From Bradyrhizobium yuanmingense (GTDB lineage Bacteria; Pseudomonadota; Alphaproteobacteria; Rhizobiales; Xanthobacteraceae): 64,000 nt of DNA. The notes beneath the pieces are model-generated. The model was not told the origin of the DNA. It made no database searches and saw only the letters and a program-made list of their open reading frames with translations. Below are positions 53,408 to 63,231 of this stretch, in pieces. Both the position numbers and the translations under genes were made by a program. How positions within the stretch are numbered: position 1 is the first letter of the stretch; every line of letters starts with the position of its first letter. Where the stretch lies: contig NZ_JARFML010000015.1 of assembly GCF_029167105.1 (NCBI RefSeq), positions 124,001-188,000 of the forward strand, given 5' to 3'.

Positions 53408-54331
53408 TCATTCCTTCACGGCGCCGGTCATCGCCGACACATAATGCTCCACGAAGAAGGCGTAAAGGATCACGAGCGGCAGCGAGCCGGCCAGCGCTCC
53501 CGCCATCAGCGAGCCCCAGCGGTAGATGTCGCCGTCCACGAACTCGTTGACGATCGCGACCGGCACCGTCTTGTTGCTGGTCGATTGCAGGAACGTCAGG
53601 GCGTAGATGAACTCGTTCCAGCACAGCGTGAAGCAGAAGATGAAGGCCGAGATCAGGCCGGGAATGGCCAGCGGCACGACGATCTTGACCAGGATCTGCC
53701 AGCGGCTCGCCCCGTCGATCAGCGCGCATTCCTCGAGCTCGAAGGGGATGGTCTTGAAATAGCCCATCAACAGCCAGGTCGAGAACGGGATCAGGATGGT
53801 CGGATAGGTCAGGATCAGCGCCAGCGGCGAATCGAACAGGCCGTACTGATACACGACCGTGGCGAGCGGAATGAACAGGATCGACGGCGGCACCAGATAG
53901 GCGAGGAAGATCAGGCCGCCGACGAGATTGGCGCCCTTGTAACGCAAGCGCACGATGGCGTAGGCGGCGAACACCGAGGCGACGATCGAGAGCACCGTGG
54001 CGCAGATCGCCACATACATCGTGTTCCAGAGCCAGTAGGGATAGTAGCTCTCGAACAGCAGCTTGTGGAAGTGCTTGAAGGTCGGGTTCCAGGTCCAGAA
54101 CGGATTGTACTTGTCGAGATCGAGCAGTTGCTCGTCGGGCTTCACCGAGGTCAGCGCCATCCAGTAGAACGGGAACAGCAGGACGACGACGATGATCGTG
54201 AGCGGCAGATACAGCGTCACCAGCCTGCGCGGCACCGACTGCAGATAGCTCATGCCCTCGCTGTTGTCGACGCGCGGTGGCGCCGACAGCACGCTCTTAA
54301 GGTCGACTTTCGCGGCGGGAAGATCAGTCAT
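53408..54331 (-). CDS. Sugar ABC transporter permease (MalG/UgpE type)
   Basis: The 307-residue inner-membrane permease of the CUT1 group has about six helices, and the ATPase-contact loop ECALIDGASRWQILVKIVVP (EAA motif). A hydrophilic N-terminal extension of about 35 residues precedes helix 1. It overlaps the next permease gene upstream by 8 bp, so the two subunits are made together. Confidence 0.94.
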   Translation of the reverse strand: MTDLPAAKVDLKSVLSAPPRVDNSEGMSYLQSVPRRLVTLYLPLTIIVVVLLFPFYWMALTSVKPDEQLLDLDKYNPFWTWNPTFKHFHKLLFESYYPYWLWNTMYVAICATVLSIVASVFAAYAIVRLRYKGANLVGGLIFLAYLVPPSILFIPLATVVYQYGLFDSPLALILTYPTILIPFSTWLLMGYFKTIPFELEECALIDGASRWQILVKIVVPLAIPGLISAFIFCFTLCWNEFIYALTFLQSTSNKTVPVAIVNEFVDGDIYRWGSLMAGALAGSLPLVILYAFFVEHYVSAMTGAVKE

Positions 54332-55277
54332 TGCTCTCTCCCTGCTGCCACTTCCGGCGCTGCAATCCGAACCACGAGACCATGATCGCGGCGAGCAGGA
54401 ACGGGATCATCGCACTGGAGATCGCGGCCCCCTCGCCGAGCTGCCCGGCGATGATCGCGCGCTGATAGGACAGGGTCGCCATCAGGTGGGTGGCGTTGAC
54501 CGGGCCGCCACGCGTCATCGCCCAGATCAGCTGGAAGTCGGTGAAGGTGAAGAGCACCGAGAAGGTCATCACGACGGCGATGATCGGTGTCAGCAGCGGA
54601 TAGGTGATGTAGCGGAAATTCTGCCAGCGCGTGGCGCCGTCGAGCGTCGCCGCTTCATAGAGCGAGGGCGAGACGGTTTGCAGCCCTGCCAGCAGCGTGA
54701 TCGCCACGAAGGGCACGCCGCGCCAGATGTTGGCGAAGATCACGCAAATGCGTGCCCAGGTCGTGTCGCCGAGAAAGTTGATGTTCTGGTTGATCAGGCC
54801 GAGCTGCTTCAGCGACCAGGAGATGATCGAGAATTGCGAGTCGAAGATCCACCAGAAGGCGAGCGCGGAGAGCACCGTCGGAACGATGAAGGGGATGAGC
54901 ACCATCGCGCGCAGCATCGCCTTGAACGGCATGTGCTCGTTGAGCAGCAGCGCAAGGTAGAGGCCGATGCCGAATTTGAAGGCGCTGGCGACGAAGGTGT
55001 AGAGCAGCGTGTTGAACACCGACAGCCAGAAGATGGAATCGTCCCACAGCCACTCGTAGTTCTCGAAGGCGATGAAGTGTCCGACCCTGCCGATGCGCGT
55101 GTCCGTGAAGGACAGCCAGATGCCGAGCCCTAGCGGATAGGCCAGGAAGAAGATCAGGAACACCATGGCCGGCACCATGAACCAGAAGCCGAGCCAGTTG
55201 CGATTGTGTTTGAGCTGGGCCCAGGCACCAGCCTCGGTCATCTGAGGCTTGGCCCGGGGAATTGCGACATCAGCCAT
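54324..55277 (-). CDS. Sugar ABC transporter permease (MalF/UgpA type)
   Basis: The 317-residue inner-membrane permease has about six helices. The ATPase-contact EAA loop is YEAATLDGATRWQNFRYITY. The N-terminus QLKHNRNWLGFWFMVPAMVF matches UgpA/MsmF-type proteins. It forms a heterodimer with the permease encoded just downstream. It lies 65 bp after the solute-binding protein gene. Confidence 0.94.
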   Translation of the reverse strand: MADVAIPRAKPQMTEAGAWAQLKHNRNWLGFWFMVPAMVFLIFFLAYPLGLGIWLSFTDTRIGRVGHFIAFENYEWLWDDSIFWLSVFNTLLYTFVASAFKFGIGLYLALLLNEHMPFKAMLRAMVLIPFIVPTVLSALAFWWIFDSQFSIISWSLKQLGLINQNINFLGDTTWARICVIFANIWRGVPFVAITLLAGLQTVSPSLYEAATLDGATRWQNFRYITYPLLTPIIAVVMTFSVLFTFTDFQLIWAMTRGGPVNATHLMATLSYQRAIIAGQLGEGAAISSAMIPFLLAAIMVSWFGLQRRKWQQGESND

Positions 55278-55342
55278 GCCCGATATCCCTGATCGAAATG
55301 TTGACGAGCGGGCGGCCCGAGAGCCGCCCGCCCCGTGACTGT

Positions 55343-56662
55343 TCAGCGATAGATGCGCTTCAGCTGGCGCTCGGCTTCCGCCATCGCGCCCTTCACATCC
55401 TTGGCGCCGGTGCAGTAATTGGCGAACATGTCGACGACGATGAAGTCGGCGATCGCGGTTGCAGCCTTCTCACCCACGGTGCCGATGCCGGACGCCGGCA
55501 GCGTGCGCTTGGAGGCCTGCGAGAACACGGCGTTCTTCGGATCGGCCGTCCAGATCGGCGCCGATTCGTAGGCGTTCAGGGTTTGCGTCAGATAGCCCTG
55601 CGCGCCGGCCAGCCACTTCTCGTAGTTCTCCTTCTCCAGCATGAAGGCGACGAAGGCCTTTGCCGCATTGGGATATTTGGTAAAGTTGAAGGCGAGGATC
55701 GGCAGCGCCAGCTGCAGCTCGGTCGGCTTGCCGACCGGACCGACCGGCCAGAGCGCGTGATAGGTGTCCTCGGTGAGCTCCTTCTTGCTGGCATCGTTCT
55801 TGGCGGCGACGTAGATCGAGATGCCGTTCGCCGTGCAATAGAGCTCGCCGGCGAGATACGCCTTGTTGTTGGAGGAATCGTTCCAGGACGCCGTGCCCGG
55901 AATGAAGCTGTCGTACAGCGCCTTGCAATATTCCAGCGCCTTCGCCGTCTCCGGCGAATTGATGACGATCTTGTCGTTCTGGTCGACCGTGTAGGCACCG
56001 TGGCCCCACAGCACCCAGTGCAGCCAGGAATTGCCGTCGCCGGAGGCGTGACCGAGCGCGAAGCCGGCCGGCGTGTTGTTGGCCTTGAGCGCCTTGCACA
56101 TCTCGAGGAAGCCGGGGAAGTCCTTCGGGAATTCCTTGAAGCCGGCCTTGTCGAGCGCCGACTTGCGGTAGGTCATGTAACCGCCGTTGGTGGCGACGGG
56201 AATGCCGAGCCAATCGTTGCCGAGCTTGCAGGTCTTGGCGGCCGCATCGGTCCAGCCGCCGTATTTGTTGCCAAGATAATCGGCGACGTCGTTCATCTTC
56301 AGCACTTTGGTCGGGAACAGCTGCGGCAGCGTGTGCAGGCCCCAGGCGAGATCGAGGCCGGAGCCGGTGTTGGCCGCAACCGAGGCCTTCGGCTGCACGT
56401 CCTCGAAAGACTCGCTGAACGTATTCATCTCGGTGCCGGTCGCGGCCTTGAACGCCGCCACCATCGCGTTGAACGCATCGTCCTCCGCCGGCACGAAGCG
56501 CTTCCAGCGCATCACCGTCAGCTTGGCGCCGGGTTCGGCCTTCCAGGGCGCGCTCTGCGCCCAGGCCTTGGCGAAGTCGAACAGTGCCGGCCCCGTCAGC
56601 ATGCCGGTCGCAGCCAAAGCGGTGCCGCCTTGGAGCAGAGACCGGCGGGTAAAGTCTTGCAT
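55343..56662 (-). CDS. Extracellular sugar-binding protein, Tat-type signal
   Basis: The 439-residue periplasmic protein begins with a twin-arginine signal (FTRRSLLQGGTALA), which suggests export by Tat. The rest is a type 1 extracellular binding protein with a large two-lobed fold. The ligand is probably a sugar or sugar acid, but the pocket cannot be read. It is downstream of the ATPase gene and upstream of the permeases, all on the minus strand. Confidence 0.93.
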   Translation of the reverse strand: MQDFTRRSLLQGGTALAATGMLTGPALFDFAKAWAQSAPWKAEPGAKLTVMRWKRFVPAEDDAFNAMVAAFKAATGTEMNTFSESFEDVQPKASVAANTGSGLDLAWGLHTLPQLFPTKVLKMNDVADYLGNKYGGWTDAAAKTCKLGNDWLGIPVATNGGYMTYRKSALDKAGFKEFPKDFPGFLEMCKALKANNTPAGFALGHASGDGNSWLHWVLWGHGAYTVDQNDKIVINSPETAKALEYCKALYDSFIPGTASWNDSSNNKAYLAGELYCTANGISIYVAAKNDASKKELTEDTYHALWPVGPVGKPTELQLALPILAFNFTKYPNAAKAFVAFMLEKENYEKWLAGAQGYLTQTLNAYESAPIWTADPKNAVFSQASKRTLPASGIGTVGEKAATAIADFIVVDMFANYCTGAKDVKGAMAEAERQLKRIYR

Positions 56663-56685
56663 GTTATCCTCCCTGTGATGCTTTT

Positions 56686-56729
56686 TTTCGTCTTATGGCT
56701 TGTCGTCTTATGCCTTGCCGTCTGATGCG

Positions 56730-56730
<1 letters not shown>
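56686..56730. repeat. Three imperfect 15-bp tandem repeats after the ATPase gene
   Basis: Units TTTCGTCTTATGGCT, TGTCGTCTTATGCCT and TGCCGTCTGATGCGC lie end to end, between the ATPase stop and the solute-binding protein gene. They match at most positions. They could have arisen by slippage; no known role. Confidence 0.55.
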
Positions 56731-57797
<1,067 letters not shown>

Positions 57798-57928
57798 CTA
57801 GCTCCCTCCTCGAAAGTCCACGGCGCCTCTCGCGCCGCGACCGTCTTGTTTTTCGGACTTCACCGAACGAAGCCCGAGCTTAGCGGGCGACATTGTCGGT
57901 AGTTTGTGCGGTTTTGGCAATTTGTCTT

Positions 57929-57957
57929 TGGTTAGTCGTTGCTGGTAGCGCTGTCAA
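57929..57957 (-). promoter_or_regulatory. Candidate sigma-70-like promoter for the minus-strand sugar operon
   Basis: On the minus strand TTGACA (57957-57952) is a perfect -35 hexamer, followed after 17 bases by TAACCA (57934-57929) as a weak -10. The -35 hexamer overlaps the operator-like site 57943-57956, so a bound LacI protein would block it. Confidence 0.5.
57943..57956. promoter_or_regulatory. LacI-family operator-like site 1
   Basis: TGGTAGCGCTGTCA is an imperfect palindrome with the central AGCGCT of LacI-family operators. It lies 42 bp before the LacI ATG and 146 bp before the ugpC ATG. It matches the reverse complement of site 2 (59071-59084) at 12 of 14 positions. Confidence 0.6.
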
Positions 57958-57998
57958 CGTTCCTTTGTTTGCGGGACTGACTGTGTTAAGAGCAGCAA

Positions 57999-59099
57999 AT
58001 GGGTCGAAAACGCACCAAGTCAGGCAAGATCCGGCTTGCCGAAGTGGCCGAGCTCGCCGGCGTCAGCCCGATTACCGCGTCGCGCTTTTTCCGCAATCCG
58101 GAGGCCCTGTCGGTCGCCAAGCGGACGCGGGTCGAGAGCGCCGCCAAGGAGCTCGGCTATGTGCCCAATCTTGCCGCACGCGCCCTCGCCTCGCAACGCA
58201 CTGAGGTCATCGGTGTCCTGATCCCATCGCTCACCAACAACGTGTTCTCGGACGTGCTGCGCGGCATCTATGACGCCTCCGAAGGCAGCCGCTACTCGAT
58301 CCAGTTGTCCAACACGCGCTACAGCATTCTCCAGGAAGAGAAGTTGCTGCGTCTGTTTCTGGCGCAGAAGCCGGCCGGGCTGATCGTCACCGGCATCGAC
58401 CAGACCGCGGAGTCGCGCGCGATGCTTCAGGCGGCGGACTGCCCGATCGTGCAGATCATGGAGATCGGCCCGGACCCGGTCGACATGATGATCGGCTTTT
58501 CGCACTATGATGCGGCCCGCGCGGCAATCGCGCATCTGTTCGAGCAAGGTCACCGCAAGGTCGGCTTCGTCGGCGCGCGGATGGATCCCAGGGTGCAGCG
58601 GCGGCTGGACGGATATGTCTCGGCCATGAAGGACGCCGGATCGTTCGATCAGCGCCTGGTGGTCACGACGGCGACGCCGACCTCGGTGACGCTCGGCGGC
58701 GCCCTGTTCGCCGATCTGCTGGCGCGCGGGCCCGACATCGACGCGGTGTTCTGCGCCAATGACGACCTCGCGCTCGGCGTGCTGTTCGAATGCCGGCGCC
58801 GGGAGATCGCAGTCCCCGGGCAGATCGCGATCGTCGGCTTCAACGACCTCGAATTCATGGCCTCCGCCGTCCCCACCCTCACCAGCGTTCGCACCAACCG
58901 CTACGAGATGGGCAAGACGGCCGCCACCATGCTGATCGACGCGATCGAGGGTCGGCGCCCGGAGCAGCCGGTGCTCGATCTTGGCTTCAAGGTGATCGAG
59001 CGGCAAAGCTCGTCGGCGCGACGTTCGGACAGCAGGCCAGCCGTATCAGGCGCGGCCGCGGCGAACAAAATGATAGCGTTACCAAGCAGCCACGACTAG
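57999..59099 (+). CDS. LacI-family transcriptional regulator (GntR-like)
   Basis: The 366-residue repressor has the LacI helix-turn-helix (LAEVAELAGVSPITASRFF) with a hinge helix (PNLAARALASQRT) and a periplasmic-binding-protein-like sugar domain. The C-terminus has an extra polar tail of about 30 residues. The subgroup resembles gluconate-type GntR regulators. It is placed between the divergent ABC/kdgK operon and the dehydratase/SDR genes, and operator-like sites flank it on both sides. Confidence 0.94.
   Translation: MGRKRTKSGKIRLAEVAELAGVSPITASRFFRNPEALSVAKRTRVESAAKELGYVPNLAARALASQRTEVIGVLIPSLTNNVFSDVLRGIYDASEGSRYSIQLSNTRYSILQEEKLLRLFLAQKPAGLIVTGIDQTAESRAMLQAADCPIVQIMEIGPDPVDMMIGFSHYDAARAAIAHLFEQGHRKVGFVGARMDPRVQRRLDGYVSAMKDAGSFDQRLVVTTATPTSVTLGGALFADLLARGPDIDAVFCANDDLALGVLFECRRREIAVPGQIAIVGFNDLEFMASAVPTLTSVRTNRYEMGKTAATMLIDAIEGRRPEQPVLDLGFKVIERQSSSARRSDSRPAVSGAAAANKMIALPSSHD
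59071..59084. promoter_or_regulatory. LacI-family operator-like site 2
   Basis: TGATAGCGTTACCA lies in the last codons of the LacI gene, 138 bp before the dehydratase ATG. Its reverse complement equals site 1 at 12 of 14 positions. Both sites are followed (reading away from site 1 on the minus strand and from site 2 on the plus strand) by GCA and then ACGACTA. This suggests that the dehydratase unit has its own LacI-controlled promoter. Confidence 0.55.
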
Positions 59100-59222
59100 T
59101 ATCGGAATCGTGAGGAAACGACCCGCCAGCGGGAAGGCAGATCATCGCGCGCGCCGTTGGGCACCGCACATGCCGGACACCATGAGACGGACGCCAGTGC
59201 GTTTGCATTGCAGGAGAAACCA

Positions 59223-61052
59223 ATGACAAAGAAACCAACCAACGGGCATGCCGCCGGCAGCAACGGTACCCGCCGCCATCTTCGCTCGCAGGAATGGTTC
59301 AACAATCCGCACAATCCGGGCATGACCGCGCTCTATATGGAGCGTTACCTGAATTACGGCCTCACCCGCGCCGAGCTGCAATCCGGCAAGCCGATCATCG
59401 GCATCGCCCAGACCGGCAACGATCTGTCCCCCTGCAACCGCCATCATCTCGAGCTCGCGCACCGCGTCCGCGAAGGCATCCGCGAGGCCGGCGGCATCGC
59501 GATGGAGTTCCCGACCCATCCCATTCAAGAGACCGGCAAGCGCCCGACCGCGGCGCTCGATCGTAACCTCGCTTATCTCGGCCTCGTCGAGATTCTCTAC
59601 GGCTATCCGCTCGACGGGGTGGTGCTGACCACCGGCTGCGACAAGACCACGCCGGCCTGCATGATGGCTGCAGCGACGGTGAACCTGCCTGCGATCGTGC
59701 TGTCGGGCGGCCCGATGCTGAACGGCTGGCATAATGGCGAGCGCACCGGCTCCGGCACCATCGTCTGGAAATCGCGCGAGCGGCTCGCGGCCGGCGAGAT
59801 CGACTATGAAGAGTTCATGGAGATCGTGGCCTCCTCGGCGCCCTCGGTCGGCCATTGCAACACCATGGGCACGGCCTCGACCATGAACGGGCTTGCCGAA
59901 GCGCTCGGCTTCTCGCTGCCGGGCTGCGCGGCGATCCCGGCCCCCTATCGCGAGCGCGGCCAGATCGCCTACGAGACCGGAAAACGCATCGTCGAGATGG
60001 TCTGGGAGGACCTGAAGCCCTCGGACATCCTGACCCGCAAGGCATTCGAGAACTGCATCGTGATCAATTCGGCGATCGGCGGCTCGACCAACGCGCCGAT
60101 CCACATCAACGCGCTCGCCCGCCATATCGGCGTCGAGCTGTCGATCGAGGACTGGCAGAAGTTCGGCCACGACGTGCCGCTCCTGGTCAACATGCAGCCG
60201 GCCGGCTTCTATCTCGGCGAGGAATTTCACCGCGCCGGCGGCGTGCCCGCCGTGGTGCGCGAATTGATGAAGCACAACCGCATCCATGAGGACGCGATCA
60301 CCGTCAACGGCCGCGGCATCGGCGAGAACTGCAAGAACGCGCCCGCACCCGACAACGACGTGATCTGGGCTTACGACAAGCCGCTGGTGAAGGACGCCGG
60401 CTTCCTGGTGCTGCAGGGCAATCTGTTCGATTCCGCGATCATGAAGACCAGCGTGATCTCGAAGGAATTCCGCGACCGCTATCTCAGCAATCCGAAGGAC
60501 CTCAATGCCTTCGAGGGCCGCGCCATCGTGTTCGAGGGGCCGGAGGATTATCACGAGCGGATCGACGACCCCTCGCTCGACATCGACGAGCGCTGCGTGC
60601 TGTTCATCCGCGGCACAGGCCCGATCGGCTACCCCGGTGGCGCCGAGGTTGTGAACATGCAGCCGCCGGCGGCGCTGATCAAACGCGGCATCCTGTCCCT
60701 GCCCTGCATCGGCGACGGCCGCCAGTCCGGCACTTCCGGCTCGCCCTCGATCCTCAACGCTTCGCCTGAAGCGGCTGCCAATGGCGGGCTTGCCGTCCTC
60801 AAGACCGGCGACAAGGTCCGCATCGACCTCAACAATGGCAGCGCCAACATCCTGATCTCGGACGAGGAGCTGAAGAAGCGCCACGCCGAGCTCAAGGCGA
60901 GCGGCGGCTTCAAGCATCCGCCGAACCAGACGCCGTGGCAGGAGATCTATCGCAACACCGTCGGCCAGCAATCGACCGGCGCCTGCATGGAGCTCGCCAC
61001 AAGGTACCAGAACGTCGCCGGCACGTACGGTGTGGCGCGGGACAATCACTGA
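59223..61052 (+). CDS. IlvD/Edd-family sugar-acid dehydratase, XylD-like
   Basis: The 609-residue enzyme dehydrates an aldonic acid to its 2-keto-3-deoxy form. The Fe-S cysteines are in LSPCNRHH, TTGCDKTTPAC and GHCNTMG. Text such as WFNNPHNPGMTALYMERYLN, PIGYPGGAEVVNM and a C-terminus ending in RDNH closely recalls Caulobacter D-xylonate dehydratase XylD, so pentonates are likely substrates; this is from memory of the family. ATG 59223 behind AGGAGAAACCA. First of the plus-strand unit behind lacI. Confidence 0.92.
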   Translation: MTKKPTNGHAAGSNGTRRHLRSQEWFNNPHNPGMTALYMERYLNYGLTRAELQSGKPIIGIAQTGNDLSPCNRHHLELAHRVREGIREAGGIAMEFPTHPIQETGKRPTAALDRNLAYLGLVEILYGYPLDGVVLTTGCDKTTPACMMAAATVNLPAIVLSGGPMLNGWHNGERTGSGTIVWKSRERLAAGEIDYEEFMEIVASSAPSVGHCNTMGTASTMNGLAEALGFSLPGCAAIPAPYRERGQIAYETGKRIVEMVWEDLKPSDILTRKAFENCIVINSAIGGSTNAPIHINALARHIGVELSIEDWQKFGHDVPLLVNMQPAGFYLGEEFHRAGGVPAVVRELMKHNRIHEDAITVNGRGIGENCKNAPAPDNDVIWAYDKPLVKDAGFLVLQGNLFDSAIMKTSVISKEFRDRYLSNPKDLNAFEGRAIVFEGPEDYHERIDDPSLDIDERCVLFIRGTGPIGYPGGAEVVNMQPPAALIKRGILSLPCIGDGRQSGTSGSPSILNASPEAAANGGLAVLKTGDKVRIDLNNGSANILISDEELKKRHAELKASGGFKHPPNQTPWQEIYRNTVGQQSTGACMELATRYQNVAGTYGVARDNH

Positions 61053-61055
61053 CGC

Positions 61056-61163
61056 TGTCATTCCGGGGCGCGACGCAGTCGCGAGCCCGGAATCCATTCA
61101 TCCACCGATGCTGTTGCTCGATGGATTCCGGGTTCGCGCCAAGAGGCGCGCCCCGGAATGACG
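61056..61163. repeat. Intergenic palindromic repeat, family B
   Basis: The left end TGTCATTCCGGGGCGCGACG and right end GGCGCGCCCCGGAATGACG pair, and CGAGCCCGGAATCCAT faces ATGGATTCCGGGTTCG. It begins four bases after the dehydratase stop and ends 23 bp before the SDR gene. Confidence 0.85.
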
Positions 61164-61186
61164 AAAGAAAATTCAGAGGAGAGAAA

Positions 61187-61918
61187 ATGGCAGACCGCCT
61201 CAAGGGAAAGCGCGCCGTCGTCACGGCTGCCGCGGCAGGCATTGGGCGCGCTTGCGCGATCGCATTCGCGCGTGAAGGCGCAACCGTCATCGCCACCGAC
61301 ATCAACGAAGCCGGCATCGCGAGCCTGACCAAGGAAGGCATCGCCGAAGTCGCAAAGCTCGACGTCCGCAACACCGCCGACGTCAACGCCTTCGCCAAGC
61401 GCGTCGGCAGGATCGACATCCTGCTCAACGCCGCCGGCTTCGTGCACCACGGCACCATCCTGGAATGTTCGGAAGAGGACTTTGACTTCTCGTTCGACCT
61501 CAACGTCAAGTCGATGCACCGGACCATCAAGGCCTTCCTGCCCGACATGATCGCCGGCGGCGGCGGCAGCATCGTCAACATCTCGTCCTGCGCAGCCTTG
61601 AGGCCGCCGGCGAACCGCTACGTCTACAGCTCGTCGAAGGCGGCGGTATCGCTGCTGTCCCGTGCTGTCGCGCTCGACTTCATCACCAAGGGCATCCGCT
61701 GCAACTCGATCTGCCCCGGCACCGTCGAGACGCCTTCGATGCTCGATCGCGCGGCAGCCCAGGGCCCGCAGGGCAAGGAGATGTTCATCTCGCGCCAGAA
61801 GATGGGCCGGCTCGGCACCGCCGAGGAGATCGCGGCGATGGCCGTCTATCTCGGCAGCGACGAGAGCGCCTTCACCACCGGCGTCGATCTCGTCGTCGAC
61901 GGCGGCTACATGCTCTGA
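61187..61918 (+). CDS. SDR dehydrogenase, 2-keto-3-deoxy-L-fuconate dehydrogenase/BDH2-like
   Basis: The 243-residue SDR has the atypical cofactor motif VTAAAAGIGRACA (Ala in place of the first Gly), NAAGFVHHGTILEC, and the active YSSSKAAV. These features, NSICPGTVETPS and the length match 2-keto-3-deoxy-L-fuconate dehydrogenases and the related BDH2. Directly after a sugar-acid dehydratase, it is well placed to oxidise the 2-keto-3-deoxy acid. ATG follows CAGAGGAGAGAAA. Confidence 0.9.
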   Translation: MADRLKGKRAVVTAAAAGIGRACAIAFAREGATVIATDINEAGIASLTKEGIAEVAKLDVRNTADVNAFAKRVGRIDILLNAAGFVHHGTILECSEEDFDFSFDLNVKSMHRTIKAFLPDMIAGGGGSIVNISSCAALRPPANRYVYSSSKAAVSLLSRAVALDFITKGIRCNSICPGTVETPSMLDRAAAQGPQGKEMFISRQKMGRLGTAEEIAAMAVYLGSDESAFTTGVDLVVDGGYML

Positions 61919-61936
61919 CGCAAGAAGGCCTACGGC

Positions 61937-62683
61937 ATGAACAAGATCGATCTCAACGGCCGCATTGCCATCGTCACCGGCGGCGCGCAAGGGTTTGGCC
62001 GTGCCATCACCGAGCGCTTCGTCGCCTCCGGTGCCAAGGTCGCGATCTGGGACTTTGACTCAGCCTTGGCCGAGAAGACCGCAAAAGAGATCGGCGGCGA
62101 AACGAAAGTCTTCAAGGTCGACGTCACCGACACGGCGGCCGTGGAGCAGGCCCGCGATGCGACGCTCAAGGCCTTTGGCAAGATCGACATTCTCGTCAAC
62201 AACGCCGGTATCGCCGGCGTCAACAAGCCGGTCTGGGAGACCGAGCTCGAGGAATGGCGCAAGGTGCTGCGCATCAACCTCGACGGCCCCTTCATCGTCT
62301 CCAAGGCGATCGTGCCCGAAATGCTCAAGCAGAAATACGGGCGGATCGTGAACATCGCCTCGATCGCCGGCAAGGAAGGCAACCCGAACGCGGCGCATTA
62401 TTCAGCGTCCAAGGCAGGCCTGATCGCGCTGACGAAGTCGCTCGGCAAGGAGCTCGCCGCCCATGACATCCTCGTCAACGCGGTGACACCGGCGGCGGCG
62501 AAGACTGCGATCTTCGACCAGATGACGCAGCAGCATATCGACTTCATGCTCTCGAAAATCCCGAAGGCACGCTTCGTGCTGGTGGAAGAGCTCGCCGCGA
62601 TGGTGGCCTGGCTGGCATCCGAGGATTGCGCCTTCTCGACCGGTGCGGTGTTCGACATCTCGGGCGGGCGCGCGACCTATTGA
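61937..62683 (+). CDS. SDR family oxidoreductase, sugar-operon member
   Basis: The 248-residue classical SDR has VTGGAQGFGRAITERF, VNNAGIAG, SIAGKEGNP and the active YSASKAG. This form is typical of 3-oxoacyl-ACP reductase-like sugar dehydrogenases. It may be the sugar 1-dehydrogenase of the pathway, since no other is seen, but that is inference. It starts 18 bp after the first SDR, in the same unit. Confidence 0.9.
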   Translation: MNKIDLNGRIAIVTGGAQGFGRAITERFVASGAKVAIWDFDSALAEKTAKEIGGETKVFKVDVTDTAAVEQARDATLKAFGKIDILVNNAGIAGVNKPVWETELEEWRKVLRINLDGPFIVSKAIVPEMLKQKYGRIVNIASIAGKEGNPNAAHYSASKAGLIALTKSLGKELAAHDILVNAVTPAAAKTAIFDQMTQQHIDFMLSKIPKARFVLVEELAAMVAWLASEDCAFSTGAVFDISGGRATY

Positions 62684-62690
62684 GGACATC

Positions 62691-63083
62691 ATGATCCGGG
62701 AAGGCGGATGCCTGTGCGGCGCGGTGCGGTTCAAGGCGGAGGGCGAGCCGCTCAACGTCCGCATCTGCCATTGCCGCATCTGCCAGAAGGCAATGGGATC
62801 GCCCTACTTCGCACGCGCGCAGTTCGACCAGCGCGCGCTCAGCGTCGAGGGCGAGACTTCACGCTATGCATCGTCCGAGAACATCGACCGCGTGTTCTGC
62901 AAGAAGTGCGGCACGCGCCTGTTCGCCTGGCGGCGCAACGGCACGCTGGCGGGCGTCGCGCTCGCCACGTTCGACGACCGCAATGCCTTTGCCCCGACCG
63001 AACACATCTGGGTGTCGGAAAAGCTCGCCTGGGTGAAGCTCGACGACGGTCTGGTGCAATATCCAGGGACGATCCCAGCCTAA
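62691..63083 (+). CDS. GFA family (CENP-V/glutathione-dependent formaldehyde-activating-like) Zn protein
   Basis: The 130-residue beta-barrel protein carries the GFA Zn-binding cysteines: GGCLCGAVRF, CHCRICQKAMGSPYF and CKKCGTRLF. The family name comes from a formaldehyde-glutathione enzyme, but most members have no proven activity. ATG 62691 lies 7 bp after the SDR stop, so it is probably in the same transcript. No clear link to sugar metabolism. Confidence 0.93.
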   Translation: MIREGGCLCGAVRFKAEGEPLNVRICHCRICQKAMGSPYFARAQFDQRALSVEGETSRYASSENIDRVFCKKCGTRLFAWRRNGTLAGVALATFDDRNAFAPTEHIWVSEKLAWVKLDDGLVQYPGTIPA

Positions 63084-63231
63084 TTGTTTGATAGCACGGC
63101 GGCGTATTGGCGGCCCATTTGTAACATAGCATTTCGGGACGGGTCCCCCTATGTTGGGCTGCAGCAGCGTCGCTGCGCCGCAGGCCCGGCTCGGATGGCT
63201 GCAAGGCCGCAGGCAACCGAACGGACGAGCA

